Source: Firmicutes bacterium HGW-Firmicutes-1
GTDB taxonomy: Bacteria; Bacillota; Clostridia; Lachnospirales; Vallitaleaceae
NCBI GenBank assembly: GCA_002841625.1
Contig: PHAG01000012.1
Location: 56,653 to 120,652, forward strand
Length of the DNA: 64,000 bases
Direction of reading: 5' to 3'
Shown one piece after another: positions 16,773 to 26,226 of this stretch (its first letter is position 1; each line of letters begins with the position of its first letter). Under the pieces are notes generated by a model. That model was given only the letters and a program-made list of their open reading frames with translations. It was not told the DNA's origin and did not search any database. A program made the translations under genes and the position numbers.

Positions 16773-19013
16773 TTATTTTACAACGTTAATTACTATATTT
16801 GCGTTTAAATTGCAACAGGTGGCATGAATGGTAATGGTTCCCACCTCACCAGTAGTTTTGATCCATGCACCTCTGCAACCGCCAATGAGTGAAAAAGTGG
16901 AAGGGCCAATAAGTAGAGCAGGACCATTCAATGACACTGTTACAATTTCGTCGGTGTATGGTAATTCATGATTTGATTGATCCAATAGTTTAAAGACAAT
17001 TCTTGTCGTATCTATTTCAGCAGAGCGTAAAACCAAGTCATCTGCTTCCATGAAAAGTGTAGTAGGGAGTGGATTTTTGATATAGGTTTCCCTGATTCTT
17101 TCTTCATGATTCACATAGCCAACAAGAGTAATATCTCCAAAAGACATGCCCCATTGACTATCTAATTTATCGATGATAATAGGTGGATAGGTTACTCCAG
17201 GGTAACGATCTTTAGCAGGGCAGTAGGTGCCAATAAGTTTGTCTTCAGTTAAGAGTTGTATGCTGTCACAGTTTGTAAAAATAGTCAAAGGGGCAACGCC
17301 ACCTATAGCTCTTTCTCCTCTGCTATAACGAGTAACTGCGTCCATAACAATCATTTTTTTAGGGCTTACTTGGCTTTTGTAAAATGCAGCTGCATATTTA
17401 GGAATTCTAAACATGTCCATTACGCCGTGATAACAGATTCTATCACCAGAACCAAAATCAAAATGTGTATTGTAATCAAAGGCGCACCAACCAATTGCAC
17501 CACTCTTATGAGGATCAAGAGCTGCTGCATTATGTACGGATAAGTGTCTTAAGGCGTGTTCATTTAACCGTTCTTCTTGGTCGTAACGCTTTGTTGGATA
17601 CATATGTCCATTAAATTCGGTTACCAAGTAAGGCACATGATGATCTAATCCTGTCACCTCTTGTTGAGGTCGCAAAACACGTTGTTCGCTAGGGTCTCCA
17701 AGAGTGAAATCATTCATAGTGTACACATCTTCTAATAATTCACTACCTTGAATACATCTAACACCACCTGTTGGTCTTGTGTCATCTAATTCATGTGCTA
17801 TTTTGTTCGTTTCAAGAAAGAAATCATGATCATCGGAAGATTCATTAATACGAACACCCCAAATAATAATTGATGGATGATTAAAATCTCTAACAATCAT
17901 TTCTCGCACATTTTCACAAGCAACCTTTTTCCAATTTTCATCTCCAATGTGTTGCCAACCAGGGATTTCTTCAAATACCAAGAGGCCTATTTCATCACAT
18001 CTATCAAGGAAATGTTTGGATTGAGGATAATGAGAGGTTCTAACTGTATTTAAACTAAGCTCATATTTGAGTATATCAGCATCCTTTATTTGAGCGCGTT
18101 TTGGCATAGCATAGCCCACATATGGAAATGCTTGATGTCTATTGAGTCCTCTTATTTTAAGGGGTTGCCCGTTGAGGAAGAAACCGTTAGGAGTGAAAGT
18201 AGCTGTTCTAAATCCAATCTTCGTTTCAAAGGCATCTATTAAGTGTCCATTTTGTAAAAGAGTAATCTTAAGTATGTACAAAACGGGAGTATCGATATCC
18301 CAAAGCTTTATATTTTCTAAATCAATGAAGTTAAGGACGTGGTTTTCTTGTAGACTATTTATAGTTATTTCTTTTTGTGTGTTAGCTATTGCACTACCCT
18401 CTTGTGATCGTAGTTGAGCAGTAATGGTGAGAGAAGTAGGAATCATATTATTGTTTTGTATGATAATGGTTGCTTCAACCTTCTTTTTAGGAGATAAAAC
18501 TTGGTTTGTTCTTGCGAATACATTCTCTATGTGTACGGGATGAACAAAGCGAAGATTAACCTCTCTATAGATACCACCATAGGTTAAATAGTCAATTACA
18601 AAACCAAAGGGAGGGATATCATCTCGTTCGGTAGAATCTACCATTACAACCAAGATGTTTTCCTCAGTGTAATTTATATGGGGAGTTAATTCAAAGGAAA
18701 AGGGTGTATAACCACCTTTGTGCTCACCTAAATAAATGCCATTTATATATACTTGGGCATATGTCATGACACCTTCAAAATCAACATAAATAGATTGATC
18801 TTTGTTGGTTTCAGTTATTGTAAAACACTTTCGATAACAGGAAACAAATTGATAGATTTTTTCATCGAAATAGTTATAGGGTATTTCTTGATTCGTATGG
18901 GGGAGTGAAACAATTTGAAAGTTATCAGGCAAATACTCTTTTTCTGTATACTTGATATCAAAAGACGGTATAAATTGCCACTCCATATTAAAAGGTTTTA
19001 TTACTCTTGACAT
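16773..19013 (-). CDS. glycoside hydrolase family 2, probable beta-galactosidase
   Basis: It hydrolyses terminal beta-glycosides, most likely beta-galactosides given the neighbouring Leloir and Mgl genes. The 746-residue protein has no signal peptide, so it is cytoplasmic. Domain order is typical for GH2: an N-terminal jelly-roll sugar-binding domain (to ~190, DFEGVMTYAQVYINGIYLG), an immunoglobulin-like domain, and a TIM barrel from ~290 (KIRGLNRHQAFPYVG). The acid/base Glu is in IIIWGVRINES near 390 and the nucleophile Glu in LVTEFNGHMYP near 465. A C-terminal domain follows. An AGGAGGG site precedes the ATG. Beta-glucuronidase or beta-mannosidase are alternatives within the same family; the gal context favours galactosidase. 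Confidence 0.85.
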   Translation of the reverse strand: MSRVIKPFNMEWQFIPSFDIKYTEKEYLPDNFQIVSLPHTNQEIPYNYFDEKIYQFVSCYRKCFTITETNKDQSIYVDFEGVMTYAQVYINGIYLGEHKGGYTPFSFELTPHINYTEENILVVMVDSTERDDIPPFGFVIDYLTYGGIYREVNLRFVHPVHIENVFARTNQVLSPKKKVEATIIIQNNNMIPTSLTITAQLRSQEGSAIANTQKEITINSLQENHVLNFIDLENIKLWDIDTPVLYILKITLLQNGHLIDAFETKIGFRTATFTPNGFFLNGQPLKIRGLNRHQAFPYVGYAMPKRAQIKDADILKYELSLNTVRTSHYPQSKHFLDRCDEIGLLVFEEIPGWQHIGDENWKKVACENVREMIVRDFNHPSIIIWGVRINESSDDHDFFLETNKIAHELDDTRPTGGVRCIQGSELLEDVYTMNDFTLGDPSEQRVLRPQQEVTGLDHHVPYLVTEFNGHMYPTKRYDQEERLNEHALRHLSVHNAAALDPHKSGAIGWCAFDYNTHFDFGSGDRICYHGVMDMFRIPKYAAAFYKSQVSPKKMIVMDAVTRYSRGERAIGGVAPLTIFTNCDSIQLLTEDKLIGTYCPAKDRYPGVTYPPIIIDKLDSQWGMSFGDITLVGYVNHEERIRETYIKNPLPTTLFMEADDLVLRSAEIDTTRIVFKLLDQSNHELPYTDEIVTVSLNGPALLIGPSTFSLIGGCRGAWIKTTGEVGTITIHATCCNLNANIVINVVK

Positions 19014-19044
19014 ATAAATCCCTCCTGAATATAATTATATTAAT

Positions 19045-19072
19045 ATTATACATTCTTTCGAATTGTTAATAA
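19045..19072 (-). promoter_or_regulatory. possible promoter of the GH2 gene
   Basis: On the minus strand TTATTA, 16 bases, then a perfect TATAAT (plus 19045-19050) lie 31 bases upstream of the GH2 start. The 119-base region is shared with the divergent AraC-type gene, whose product is the likely regulator. Confidence 0.45.
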
Positions 19073-19132
19073 ATAACTATATTTTAATTTCCGTATAAAT
19101 ATATGAATATCTAACGTGGAAAGGAGTATGAT

Positions 19133-19954
19133 ATGCCCCAATATTTTCCCACAATTAATAAGGATCAAATGCGTTTGCCTATTTACTTAAAAACAATAGG
19201 TATTCATTATGAAGAAACCATCGTAAATCGTCCACAAGGATTCCCATCATTTCAGTGGATACAATGTGTTTTTGGAGAGGGCTTATTTCAGTATGATCAA
19301 AAAGAATATACGATTCGTAGTGGTCAAGGCTTATTTATCTATCCTCATATTCCACATAGTTATTATGCACTTGAAAAGCCATGGATTACCAATTGGGTAA
19401 GTTTTGATGGGTATAGTATAAAGACTTTGTTGGAAGGTTTACATATGAATAAAACAGGCATCTATGAAGTTTTAAATAAGCCATTATTAGAAAGTAGGTT
19501 CCACGAATGCTTTCAACTAGCTACTTCAAAAGGCATATATGAAAATATAGAAACCTCTGCATTTTTGTTCCAATTCATTGTTGATATCGCAAAGCATACG
19601 GAACCCCTTGAGAAGGTTTCGCTAAATAATCATAAAAATAAATTAGAGTCTGTGCTTAAGTATATCGAGGAGTATTATTCTAACGAAATCACAATTGAGC
19701 AATTGGCAGAGTTGGTAAATGTAACGCCGCAGTATCTGTGCGTTCTTTTTCAAAGAATTGTTAAGAAACGACCTTTTGAATATATTAATCAAGTACGTAT
19801 CAATAAGAGTAAAGAGTTGATTTTAACCAATCGAACAACCTCTATAGCGACAATAAGCAAAAAGGTTGGCTTTGAAAGTCCAAGTTATTATGGGGTACAA
19901 TTTAGAAAAATGGAAGGCATGACTCCAGGTCAATTTAAAGACTTATTTGATTGA
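19133..19954 (+). CDS. AraC-family regulator, divergent from the beta-galactosidase gene
   Basis: This is a transcription activator of 273 residues. The N-terminal cupin-type sugar-sensing domain (residues ~10-140) contains YTIRSGQGLFIYPHIPHSYY. The C-terminal pair of helix-turn-helix motifs (residues ~170-270) contains TIEQLAELVNVTPQYLCVLF and the family signature VGFESPSYYGVQFRKMEGMTPGQFK. AAAGGAG precedes the ATG. Head-to-head orientation with the GH2 gene across a 119-base promoter region strongly suggests it controls that gene in response to a beta-galactoside or galactose. Confidence 0.9.
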   Translation: MPQYFPTINKDQMRLPIYLKTIGIHYEETIVNRPQGFPSFQWIQCVFGEGLFQYDQKEYTIRSGQGLFIYPHIPHSYYALEKPWITNWVSFDGYSIKTLLEGLHMNKTGIYEVLNKPLLESRFHECFQLATSKGIYENIETSAFLFQFIVDIAKHTEPLEKVSLNNHKNKLESVLKYIEEYYSNEITIEQLAELVNVTPQYLCVLFQRIVKKRPFEYINQVRINKSKELILTNRTTSIATISKKVGFESPSYYGVQFRKMEGMTPGQFKDLFD

Positions 19955-19998
19955 CATAACAATAAAGTTTTTTGAACAGATGAGCTTTTTAGTAATCA

Positions 19999-20027
19999 TT
20001 GACATTTTCAATGAATAGTTCTATTAT
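19999..20027 (+). promoter_or_regulatory. sigma-A promoter of ilvE
   Basis: A perfect TTGACA (19999-20004), 17 bases, then TATTAT (20022-20027). A roughly 85-base leader with a tiny TCGGGC/GCCCGA stem precedes ilvE. It is too short and lacks the elements of a T-box. Confidence 0.75.
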
Positions 20028-20119
20028 TATGAAAGAAAGAAATTATTTTAGAGCCAGATTATCCTCGGGCAAGCCCGATTGCTATAATATTAAATCATCT
20101 TACAAAGGGGAATTTTAAA

Positions 20120-21190
20120 ATGCTAAATATTAAAGTAGAAAAAACAACGCAACCAAAACAAAAGCCAAATGATCCTGATAATTTAGGGTTTGGACAATAC
20201 TTTTCAGATCATATGTTTGAAATGACTTATACTGAAGGCAGAGGCTGGCATGATCCAGAAATCAAACCGTATCAACCAATTATTTTAGATCCATCTGCAA
20301 TGGTTTTCCACTATGGTCAAGAAATGTTTGAAGGCTTAAAGGCATATAAAACTGAAGATGGTAAGGTTTTACTTTTTAGACCGGAAAAAAATATTGAAAG
20401 AACAAATATTACGAATGATAGACTTTGCATTCCTAAGGTAAATGAAGAAGATATTCTTCAAGCAATAAAAGCAATAGTTGCGATAGATCAAGATTGGATT
20501 CCTGAAGCAGCTGGTACTTCTTTATATATTAGACCTTTTATTATTGCAACTGATCCATACTTAGGTGTAAGACCTTCAAACACATACAAATTTCTTATCA
20601 TCGTTGGACCTGTAGGCGCATATTATAAAGAAGGAATCAATCCAGTGAAAATATGGGTTGAAAATGAATATGTACGTGCTGTAAAAGGTGGTACTGGATA
20701 TGCCAAAACGGGTGGAAATTATGCGGCTAGCTTAAAGGCTCAAGTGAAAGCAAAGGAAAATGGTTATACACAAGTATTGTGGTTAGACGGAATCGAAAGA
20801 AAATATATTGAAGAAGTTGGAACCATGAATGTGTTCTTTAAGATAAATGGTGAAGTCATTACTCCTTCGCTAGAAGGTAGTATTTTACCTGGGATTACTA
20901 GAAACTCTGTAATTGAATTATTAAGATCATGGAATATAACCGTTATCGAAAGAAAGATATCAATTGATGAAGTATATGAGGCTGCAAATGTAGGAACCTT
21001 AGAAGAGGTATTTGGAACAGGTACGGCAGCAGTCATTTCGCCAGTTGGTGAATTGAATTGGGATGGAAAAATATTTAAAGTAAATGAAGCAAAAATAGGA
21101 GATTTATCTCAAAAGGTATATGATTATATAACGGGAATTCAAACAGGAAAGTTAGAAGATACCTTCAATTGGGTAGTTGAAGTGAAGTAG
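20120..21190 (+). CDS. ilvE: branched-chain amino acid aminotransferase
   Basis: It transfers the amino group between glutamate and the 2-oxoacids of Leu, Ile and Val, the last step of their synthesis and first step of breakdown. It is a class IV PLP enzyme of 356 residues, the length of the BCAT type II (eukaryotic-like) group. The PLP lysine lies in AKTGGNYAASL near 200, with further signatures MFEGLKAY, SLYIRPFI, EEVGTMNVFF and GTGTAAVI. It is a single-gene unit with its own consensus promoter and a hairpin downstream. Confidence 0.95.
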   Translation: MLNIKVEKTTQPKQKPNDPDNLGFGQYFSDHMFEMTYTEGRGWHDPEIKPYQPIILDPSAMVFHYGQEMFEGLKAYKTEDGKVLLFRPEKNIERTNITNDRLCIPKVNEEDILQAIKAIVAIDQDWIPEAAGTSLYIRPFIIATDPYLGVRPSNTYKFLIIVGPVGAYYKEGINPVKIWVENEYVRAVKGGTGYAKTGGNYAASLKAQVKAKENGYTQVLWLDGIERKYIEEVGTMNVFFKINGEVITPSLEGSILPGITRNSVIELLRSWNITVIERKISIDEVYEAANVGTLEEVFGTGTAAVISPVGELNWDGKIFKVNEAKIGDLSQKVYDYITGIQTGKLEDTFNWVVEVK

Positions 21191-21205
21191 TAGTAAGAAT
21201 GCATA

Positions 21206-21241
21206 TGAAAGACTTTCTATTTTAGGAAGTCTTTCAGTATT
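21206..21241 (+). terminator. stem-loop after ilvE
   Basis: TGAAAGACTT (21206-21215) and AAGTCTTTCA (21227-21236) pair perfectly. The T-tract after it is weak (GTATTAT), so termination may be partial. Confidence 0.6.
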
Positions 21242-21256
21242 ATAGGGGGAGTTATT

Positions 21257-22099
21257 TTGGATTTATATGAAATACTATTTAGTTTTATGATATATGGATT
21301 TATTGGCTGGTTTTGGGAAACGCCCTATGTATCTATTAGACAAAGAAAATATGTAAATAGAGGCTTTCTAAATGGCCCATTTATACCTATTTATGGCTTC
21401 GGAGCATTGTTTATGATACTTTCAGAGGGTTTTCTTAGGCCAATATTACCAACAAATGATATTCTTCAGTTCTTGGTGTTGATGCTATATGCGGCTGTAA
21501 TGAGCTCTATATTAGAATATGCTACATCTTATGTATTGGAACAAGCTTTTCATACAAGATGGTGGGATTATTCTGAAAAGAGGTTTCATTTAAAAGGACG
21601 AATTTGCTTATCTTATTCCATATGCTGGGGATTTGTTGGCTTTGGTATTATTAAATGGATACATCCAGTAGTTACCAATTTGATATCTAGTATTCCCCTG
21701 AAATTTGGAATAATTGTAGTCATTGTATATTGTATCATATTTTCTTTGGATGTAATAGTTACGTTTAAGGATCTGATTTCTTTGAAATCTGTTATGGCAG
21801 AACTTTTAGTCTTGACTACAGAGCTTAAAGATAAGGTTGTTGAAGGCTTTTCAGTTCAAAAAGAGAAGCTTTCTGATAGTATAGAAACAAAGCAAGTTAA
21901 AATTAAGGAAGAAATATTACATATGAAGGCTCAAGGAGAGGCAGTAATATCTGAGAAGCAGGATAGCCTAATGAAAAATTACAATTTACTTCTAGAAAAA
22001 AGTAAAAGATATTCAAGGTTTTACTATGCATTTCCAAAAGCAAGCTCTAATAAATTTCGCGATCTTATTGATGTCGTCAGAAAAAATATTAAAAGATAG
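21257..22099 (+). CDS. putative ABC-type permease of the CmpB family (membrane protein)
   Basis: This 280-residue multi-pass membrane protein carries the signature of the Firmicutes ABC_trans_CmpB family: FIYG-type opening FMIYGFIGWFWE, then NRGFLNGPFIPIYGFGA near 45 and a third conserved block WDYSEKRFHLKGRICL near 110. About five membrane helices are followed, from residue ~195, by a charged helical cytoplasmic tail. The start is TTG, chosen because GGGGGAG lies five bases upstream and no ATG is suitably placed. The substrate is unknown; family members are annotated as transporter components without an associated ATPase, and none is adjacent here. Confidence 0.75.
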   Translation: MDLYEILFSFMIYGFIGWFWETPYVSIRQRKYVNRGFLNGPFIPIYGFGALFMILSEGFLRPILPTNDILQFLVLMLYAAVMSSILEYATSYVLEQAFHTRWWDYSEKRFHLKGRICLSYSICWGFVGFGIIKWIHPVVTNLISSIPLKFGIIVVIVYCIIFSLDVIVTFKDLISLKSVMAELLVLTTELKDKVVEGFSVQKEKLSDSIETKQVKIKEEILHMKAQGEAVISEKQDSLMKNYNLLLEKSKRYSRFYYAFPKASSNKFRDLIDVVRKNIKR

Positions 22100-22158
22100 C
22101 AATATGACAAGCTTATACAAGAAATGATAAATTAATAACAATTAAAGGCAAAAATGAA

Positions 22159-22187
22159 TTGATAATTGATGCTTAAAAAGGTATAAT
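22159..22187 (+). promoter_or_regulatory. promoter of the chemoreceptor gene
   Basis: TTGATA (22159-22164), 17 bases, then a perfect TATAAT (22182-22187) lie 31 bases upstream of the TTG start. Confidence 0.7.
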
Positions 22188-22218
22188 TAAATCAATTACT
22201 TATTAGGAGGAAATCAGC

Positions 22219-23592
22219 TTGCTAAATATGGGTGCTAGGCGTAAAAATAATTCTCAAGAAACTTTAGATTTAGGACCAATGATTCAAGACTTAGAAGCGA
22301 TTAAGTTAGGAAAACAAATAAACACAGTTGAATATGCTGGTGTTAACAAGGAAACAGTAGATAAACTCAAAGCTCTTGTTGGTTCCGATTGTTCAACACA
22401 TAATTCCTTTGTTAATGAAGTAGATCAACTAATGCAAACCTTAATGACTATGGACTTTGTTAGGGAAATGATTAGAGGCGCAGAGCATCAATCAGAAATG
22501 GTCGAAACAATTGCAGCAACAAGTGAAGAAATGGCAGCAAATATAGAAGATATTGCTCAATTCGTTAAAGATTCATTAAACTCAGCTCATGATTCCAATC
22601 AGAAAGCTTTAATAAGTAAGAAATTAATGAATGAAACTGTAGAGTCCATTGAAGGAAGCTACAAAGAAACTGAATTGGCAAAAGAACAAATCATTGGTGT
22701 AAATGAACAAACACAAAAAATAGATGAAATGGTAAATATAATCATTTCAGTTGCAGCTCAAACCAATCTATTAGCACTAAATGCATCTATAGAAGCGGCT
22801 CGAGCAGGTGAAAGTGGAAAAGGCTTTGCAGTTGTTGCAAATGAAATTAAGAAACTAGCGGATCACACTAAGGAGTCTGTAAACTTTATTCAAGAAAGTG
22901 TTCGCAATCTTAGAACGCAAGTGGAAGCATCAACAGCTGCAATAGAGAAAGCAAGTGCTTCATTTTTAAAGGGCAAGAAATCTCTTGCAGAAGTATTGTT
23001 AGCCATAGAAGCCGTAGATGTATCAACAAAAGAGATTGAAGCCAATATGCAACAGATTAATTCCAATATTGAGCAACAAACCGCATCTTCTCAAGAAGTA
23101 TCCTCTTCAGCTCAAATTATCAATGAGAAGACGAAGGATTTACATATGGACAGCATCAGAACGGGTAAAGGGTTTTATACCATATCCCTTGAAATTGATG
23201 ACTTAAGAAAAAATCTAATAAAAAAATCAAAGGGTATTACTACTCGTGATTCTATAGAATTATGTATTACTGATCATCTTAATTGGAGATGGAGAGTATA
23301 TAACATGATACTAGGAAATACTCAAATTGAGGCAAATCTAGTTGCTGACCCAAATCAAAGTAGACTCGGAAGATGGCTACAAAATTACGGTTCAAAGGAA
23401 CCTGCCTTTGAGCAATCCATCAGAAGGCTTGAAGGTCCAAGGACTCGTCTTCATCAGTATGCAGAAAAAGCTGTTACTGCTTACAATAAAGGTGACATTC
23501 AAGGTGCAGAAAATTATTTGCACCAATTAGATGAAGTATCTTTGGAAATGGTTCAAATATTAAGAGAAATGCAATCGAAATGTTCAAGGTAA
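22219..23592 (+). CDS. soluble methyl-accepting chemotaxis protein with degenerate CZB domain
   Basis: This is a cytoplasmic chemoreceptor of 457 residues without membrane helices. The MCP signalling hairpin (residues ~90-330) has its tip at [21 protein letters not shown] and [15 protein letters not shown]. The C-terminal ~110 residues look like a chemoreceptor zinc-binding (CZB) domain: [20 protein letters not shown] and RLHQYAEKA. The CZB cysteine is replaced (SRLGRW instead of CxLGxW) and one of the usual C-terminal histidines is missing, so zinc binding may be lost. TTG is taken as start, eight bases after AGGAGG; an ATG at 22228 is the alternative. A strong terminator follows. Confidence 0.85.
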   Translation: MLNMGARRKNNSQETLDLGPMIQDLEAIKLGKQINTVEYAGVNKETVDKLKALVGSDCSTHNSFVNEVDQLMQTLMTMDFVREMIRGAEHQSEMVETIAATSEEMAANIEDIAQFVKDSLNSAHDSNQKALISKKLMNETVESIEGSYKETELAKEQIIGVNEQTQKIDEMVNIIISVAAQTNLLALNASIEAARAGESGKGFAVVANEIKKLADHTKESVNFIQESVRNLRTQVEASTAAIEKASASFLKGKKSLAEVLLAIEAVDVSTKEIEANMQQINSNIEQQTASSQEVSSSAQIINEKTKDLHMDSIRTGKGFYTISLEIDDLRKNLIKKSKGITTRDSIELCITDHLNWRWRVYNMILGNTQIEANLVADPNQSRLGRWLQNYGSKEPAFEQSIRRLEGPRTRLHQYAEKAVTAYNKGDIQGAENYLHQLDEVSLEMVQILREMQSKCSR

Positions 23593-23654
23593 TACATAAT
23601 AGAAAATCAATCAAACTTTAAGGTAGAGGACTTTTCTAATATACAAATAATATG

Positions 23655-23685
23655 GGCCGTTTTCTAAGAAAACGGCCTTTATTTA
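23655..23685 (+). terminator. terminator after the chemoreceptor gene
   Basis: GGCCGTTTT (23655-23663) and AAAACGGCC (23669-23677) with a short loop are followed by TTTATTTAT. Confidence 0.85.
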
Positions 23686-23830
23686 TCCAGTAGGATAGTT
23701 CTACTTTCCACGAAGCATAGAACAAAGCGTTAGATAGCATATATTATTATGTAACACGCTGACAAGCACTTTGTTCTTATTACACCTACGAATGAATTGT
23801 TAAAATATAATTGCAAATAATATATATAAC

Positions 23831-23852
23831 CGAATGCGGAGCTTTTGTAACA
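23831..23852 (+). repeat. short repeat copy shared with 8884-8905
   Basis: Twenty-two bases match 8884-8905 with one mismatch (G to C). As at the first site, it lies just upstream of a ribosome site. The preceding 80 bases contain an imperfect inverted repeat (GAACAAAG 23720-23727, CTTTGTTC 23769-23776) and no gene. Confidence 0.6.
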
Positions 23853-23871
23853 TTGAAATGAGGTGATCAAG

Positions 23872-24717
23872 ATGAGAGAAGCATTGTATTATAAAACGAC
23901 CAATAAACAGGTTGAATGTAGATTGTGTCCTCACAATTGCATGATTCTAGAAAATAAAGTTGGACGCTGTAAAGTGAGACAAAATGTAGATGGAAAGTTA
24001 TATAGCTTGAATTATAATCAAATTAGTAGTATCCAAGTCGATCCTATAGAAAAGAAACCAATCATGAAATGGATGCCAGGAAGCAAAATTCTTTCCATAG
24101 GTAGTTATGGTTGTAACTTTCATTGTGGATTTTGTCAGAATCATTCTATTAGCTTAGAAATGCCCGAAACAATACAGATATCACCAGAAGAAATTGTTGG
24201 AAAAGCCCTTTCCCTAGGGCTACCCTCCATTGCTTATACTTATAACGAACCTACTGTGTTTTATGAAATGATGTTGGAGACTGCTCAGTTAGCACATGAA
24301 AAGGGGATTAAAAACGTTATAGTAACGAATGGATTCATTCATCAAGAACCTTTAAGGGAAATATTACCGTTTATTGACGCTATGAATATAGATTTAAAAG
24401 CAAATGATGATGATGCATATTCTAAGCTTGGGGGTAAAACAGTAGAGAATGTTATTGAAACCATTAAATTAGCGAGCCGATATTGCCACGTAGAAGTAAC
24501 AATATTAATTGTACCCCAAATGAATGATGATCCAAATCAATTTGAACAACTACTAATTAGGTTACACAAGGCAGCACCTAATATAGTATTGCATTTATCA
24601 AGATATTTTCCAAGGTATCAATATGATGAGCCGGCTACTGATATTAAACTTATGCTTGAGTTTAAGGAAATAGCGCAGAGATACTTTAACGATGTTTATT
24701 TAGGAAATGTGAGGTAA
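23872..24717 (+). CDS. amrS: AmmeMemoRadiSam system radical SAM enzyme
   Basis: This is a radical S-adenosylmethionine enzyme, 281 residues, resembling pyruvate-formate-lyase activases. The cluster motif CNFHCGFCQN (three Cys binding a 4Fe-4S) is near residue 80, and the N-terminal domain has an extra cysteine motif, CRLCPHNC, with GRCKVR. It matches the radical SAM member of the AmmeMemoRadiSam system. The Memo/AMMECR1 fusion partner follows after four bases, which confirms the assignment. The reaction is not established. ATG 23872 is chosen because AGGTGA (23861-23866) lies five bases upstream; a GTG at 23863 would overlap that site. Confidence 0.92.
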   Translation: MREALYYKTTNKQVECRLCPHNCMILENKVGRCKVRQNVDGKLYSLNYNQISSIQVDPIEKKPIMKWMPGSKILSIGSYGCNFHCGFCQNHSISLEMPETIQISPEEIVGKALSLGLPSIAYTYNEPTVFYEMMLETAQLAHEKGIKNVIVTNGFIHQEPLREILPFIDAMNIDLKANDDDAYSKLGGKTVENVIETIKLASRYCHVEVTILIVPQMNDDPNQFEQLLIRLHKAAPNIVLHLSRYFPRYQYDEPATDIKLMLEFKEIAQRYFNDVYLGNVR

Positions 24718-24721
24718 CCTT

Positions 24722-26149
24722 ATGAAAAAATATGGAGTCTTTTTTATGCCACATCCACCTATTCTTATTCATGCTATAGGAAATGGAAAAGAACAAGAAT
24801 CAAGAAGCACACTAGAAGGTATGAGTAATTTAGCTAAAGCAATACAACTTGAAAAACCTGATACAATCATCTTCATTTCACCACATGGAAACAGTTTCAG
24901 TAACGGGACCTGTATACTTTACAGTGATGAATTGTATGGTGATTTCAGTGATTTTGGAAATCGAGAAACGATGTTTCATAAAAGTGTGAACAAAGACCTG
25001 GCTATGAATATATTTAATCGACTTGAGGATGCGTTTATAACTGTGGTGCTTATGGATCAAAAAACTGCGAAACAATATGGAGTTAAAGTTCAATTAGATC
25101 ATGGAGTGATGGTACCAATGCATTTTATTGATGAACACTATAGTCAGTATAAGGTTGTTCATATCACACCTGGATTTACGGACTTAGAAGAGAATTATAG
25201 GATTGGAAAGCTTATTGATGAGGCTATAAGTAATTCAGAAGAAAAAATTCTTATTGTGTGTAGTGGTGACTTATCTCATGCACTTAGTGATGAAGGACCA
25301 TATCAGTATCATCCTGAAGGTAAGACCTTTGATGAAGTGGTTAGACATAGTATAGAAAATGGTGATCCATTATCCTTATTATCTCTTAGTAACCATATCA
25401 TTGAAGAGGCTGCACAATGTGGTTTAAGATCTTTTTTGATGGGCTTTGGCGCAATGGATGGAGTTCATTTTGAATCAAAGGTTTTGAGCTACGAGGGTCC
25501 CTTTGGTGTTGGATATTTAACCGGAATGCTAATGAAATCTGAACAGACAAAGGAATCTTTCATTCAAGTTATGAAAGAACAGAAACAATCTCAATATACT
25601 GAAAGAACTAATAATGAAGATCAGTATATTACGTTGGCTAGAAAAACAATTGAAGAATATGTTAGAACAGGTAAGCGGTTAAATTTAGAGTATGTGAAAG
25701 AGCATTTTACAGAAGAGTTTTTCAATAATGGTATTTCAAAACGATCGGGAGTTTTTGTATCCATTCATAAAGGTGGAAAGCTTAGAGGCTGTATTGGAAC
25801 AATCTCTGCAGTAGCAGATCATCTTATTGATGAAATCATCTATAATAGTATCAGTGCGTCTAGTAATGATACAAGATTTGATGCCATATCTAAAGAAGAG
25901 CTCATGGATTTAGAAATAAAGGTTGATATTCTTTTTGAACAGGAAGCAATTCACTCTAAGAAAGAATTAGATGTGAAAAAGTACGGTGTGATTGTTGAAA
26001 AAGGAGCTAAAAGAGGCTTGTTGTTACCTAATTTGGAAGGGATCGATGACGTAGAGCAACAAGTGAGCATTGCTATGCAAAAAGCGGGAATAGATCATGA
26101 AGAAGGTATGAAGCTTTATAGGTTTGAGGTAGAAAGACATGAAATCTAA
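24722..26149 (+). CDS. AmmeMemoRadiSam system fusion protein (Memo-like plus AMMECR1 domain)
   Basis: This is a 475-residue fusion. Residues ~1-265 form a LigB/Memo-type domain related to class III extradiol dioxygenases, with metal-ligand candidates in FMPHPPILIHAIG, IFISPHGNSF, QLDHGVMVPMHF and CSGDLSHAL. Residues ~300-475 form an AMMECR1 domain with its signature LRGCIGTI and SASSNDTRF. Its start lies four bases after the radical SAM stop, so the two are co-translated. The same three modules are conserved together across many anaerobes, and a role in modification of a substrate by the radical SAM enzyme is assumed but not known. The fusion order is B then A. Confidence 0.9.
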   Translation: MKKYGVFFMPHPPILIHAIGNGKEQESRSTLEGMSNLAKAIQLEKPDTIIFISPHGNSFSNGTCILYSDELYGDFSDFGNRETMFHKSVNKDLAMNIFNRLEDAFITVVLMDQKTAKQYGVKVQLDHGVMVPMHFIDEHYSQYKVVHITPGFTDLEENYRIGKLIDEAISNSEEKILIVCSGDLSHALSDEGPYQYHPEGKTFDEVVRHSIENGDPLSLLSLSNHIIEEAAQCGLRSFLMGFGAMDGVHFESKVLSYEGPFGVGYLTGMLMKSEQTKESFIQVMKEQKQSQYTERTNNEDQYITLARKTIEEYVRTGKRLNLEYVKEHFTEEFFNNGISKRSGVFVSIHKGGKLRGCIGTISAVADHLIDEIIYNSISASSNDTRFDAISKEELMDLEIKVDILFEQEAIHSKKELDVKKYGVIVEKGAKRGLLLPNLEGIDDVEQQVSIAMQKAGIDHEEGMKLYRFEVERHEI

Positions 26150-26163
26150 GGGAATGATGTTAA

Positions 26164-26192
26164 TTGCTTTCTTATGATAGATATGATATTAT
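26164..26192 (+). promoter_or_regulatory. promoter of the membrane/MoxR operon
   Basis: TTGCTT (26164-26169), 17 bases, then TATTAT (26187-26192) lie 34 bases before the first gene. This also argues against the upstream TTG as a start codon. Confidence 0.55.
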
Positions 26193-26226
26193 ATTACAAA
26201 ATATAAAGAATTATGTGAGGGAGAAC

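Noticed and set aside
20034..20119. T-box or other riboswitch in front of ilvE
   Set aside because: The leader is only about 85 bases, with one 6-base stem. No T-box motif, specifier loop or anti-terminator pair is visible.
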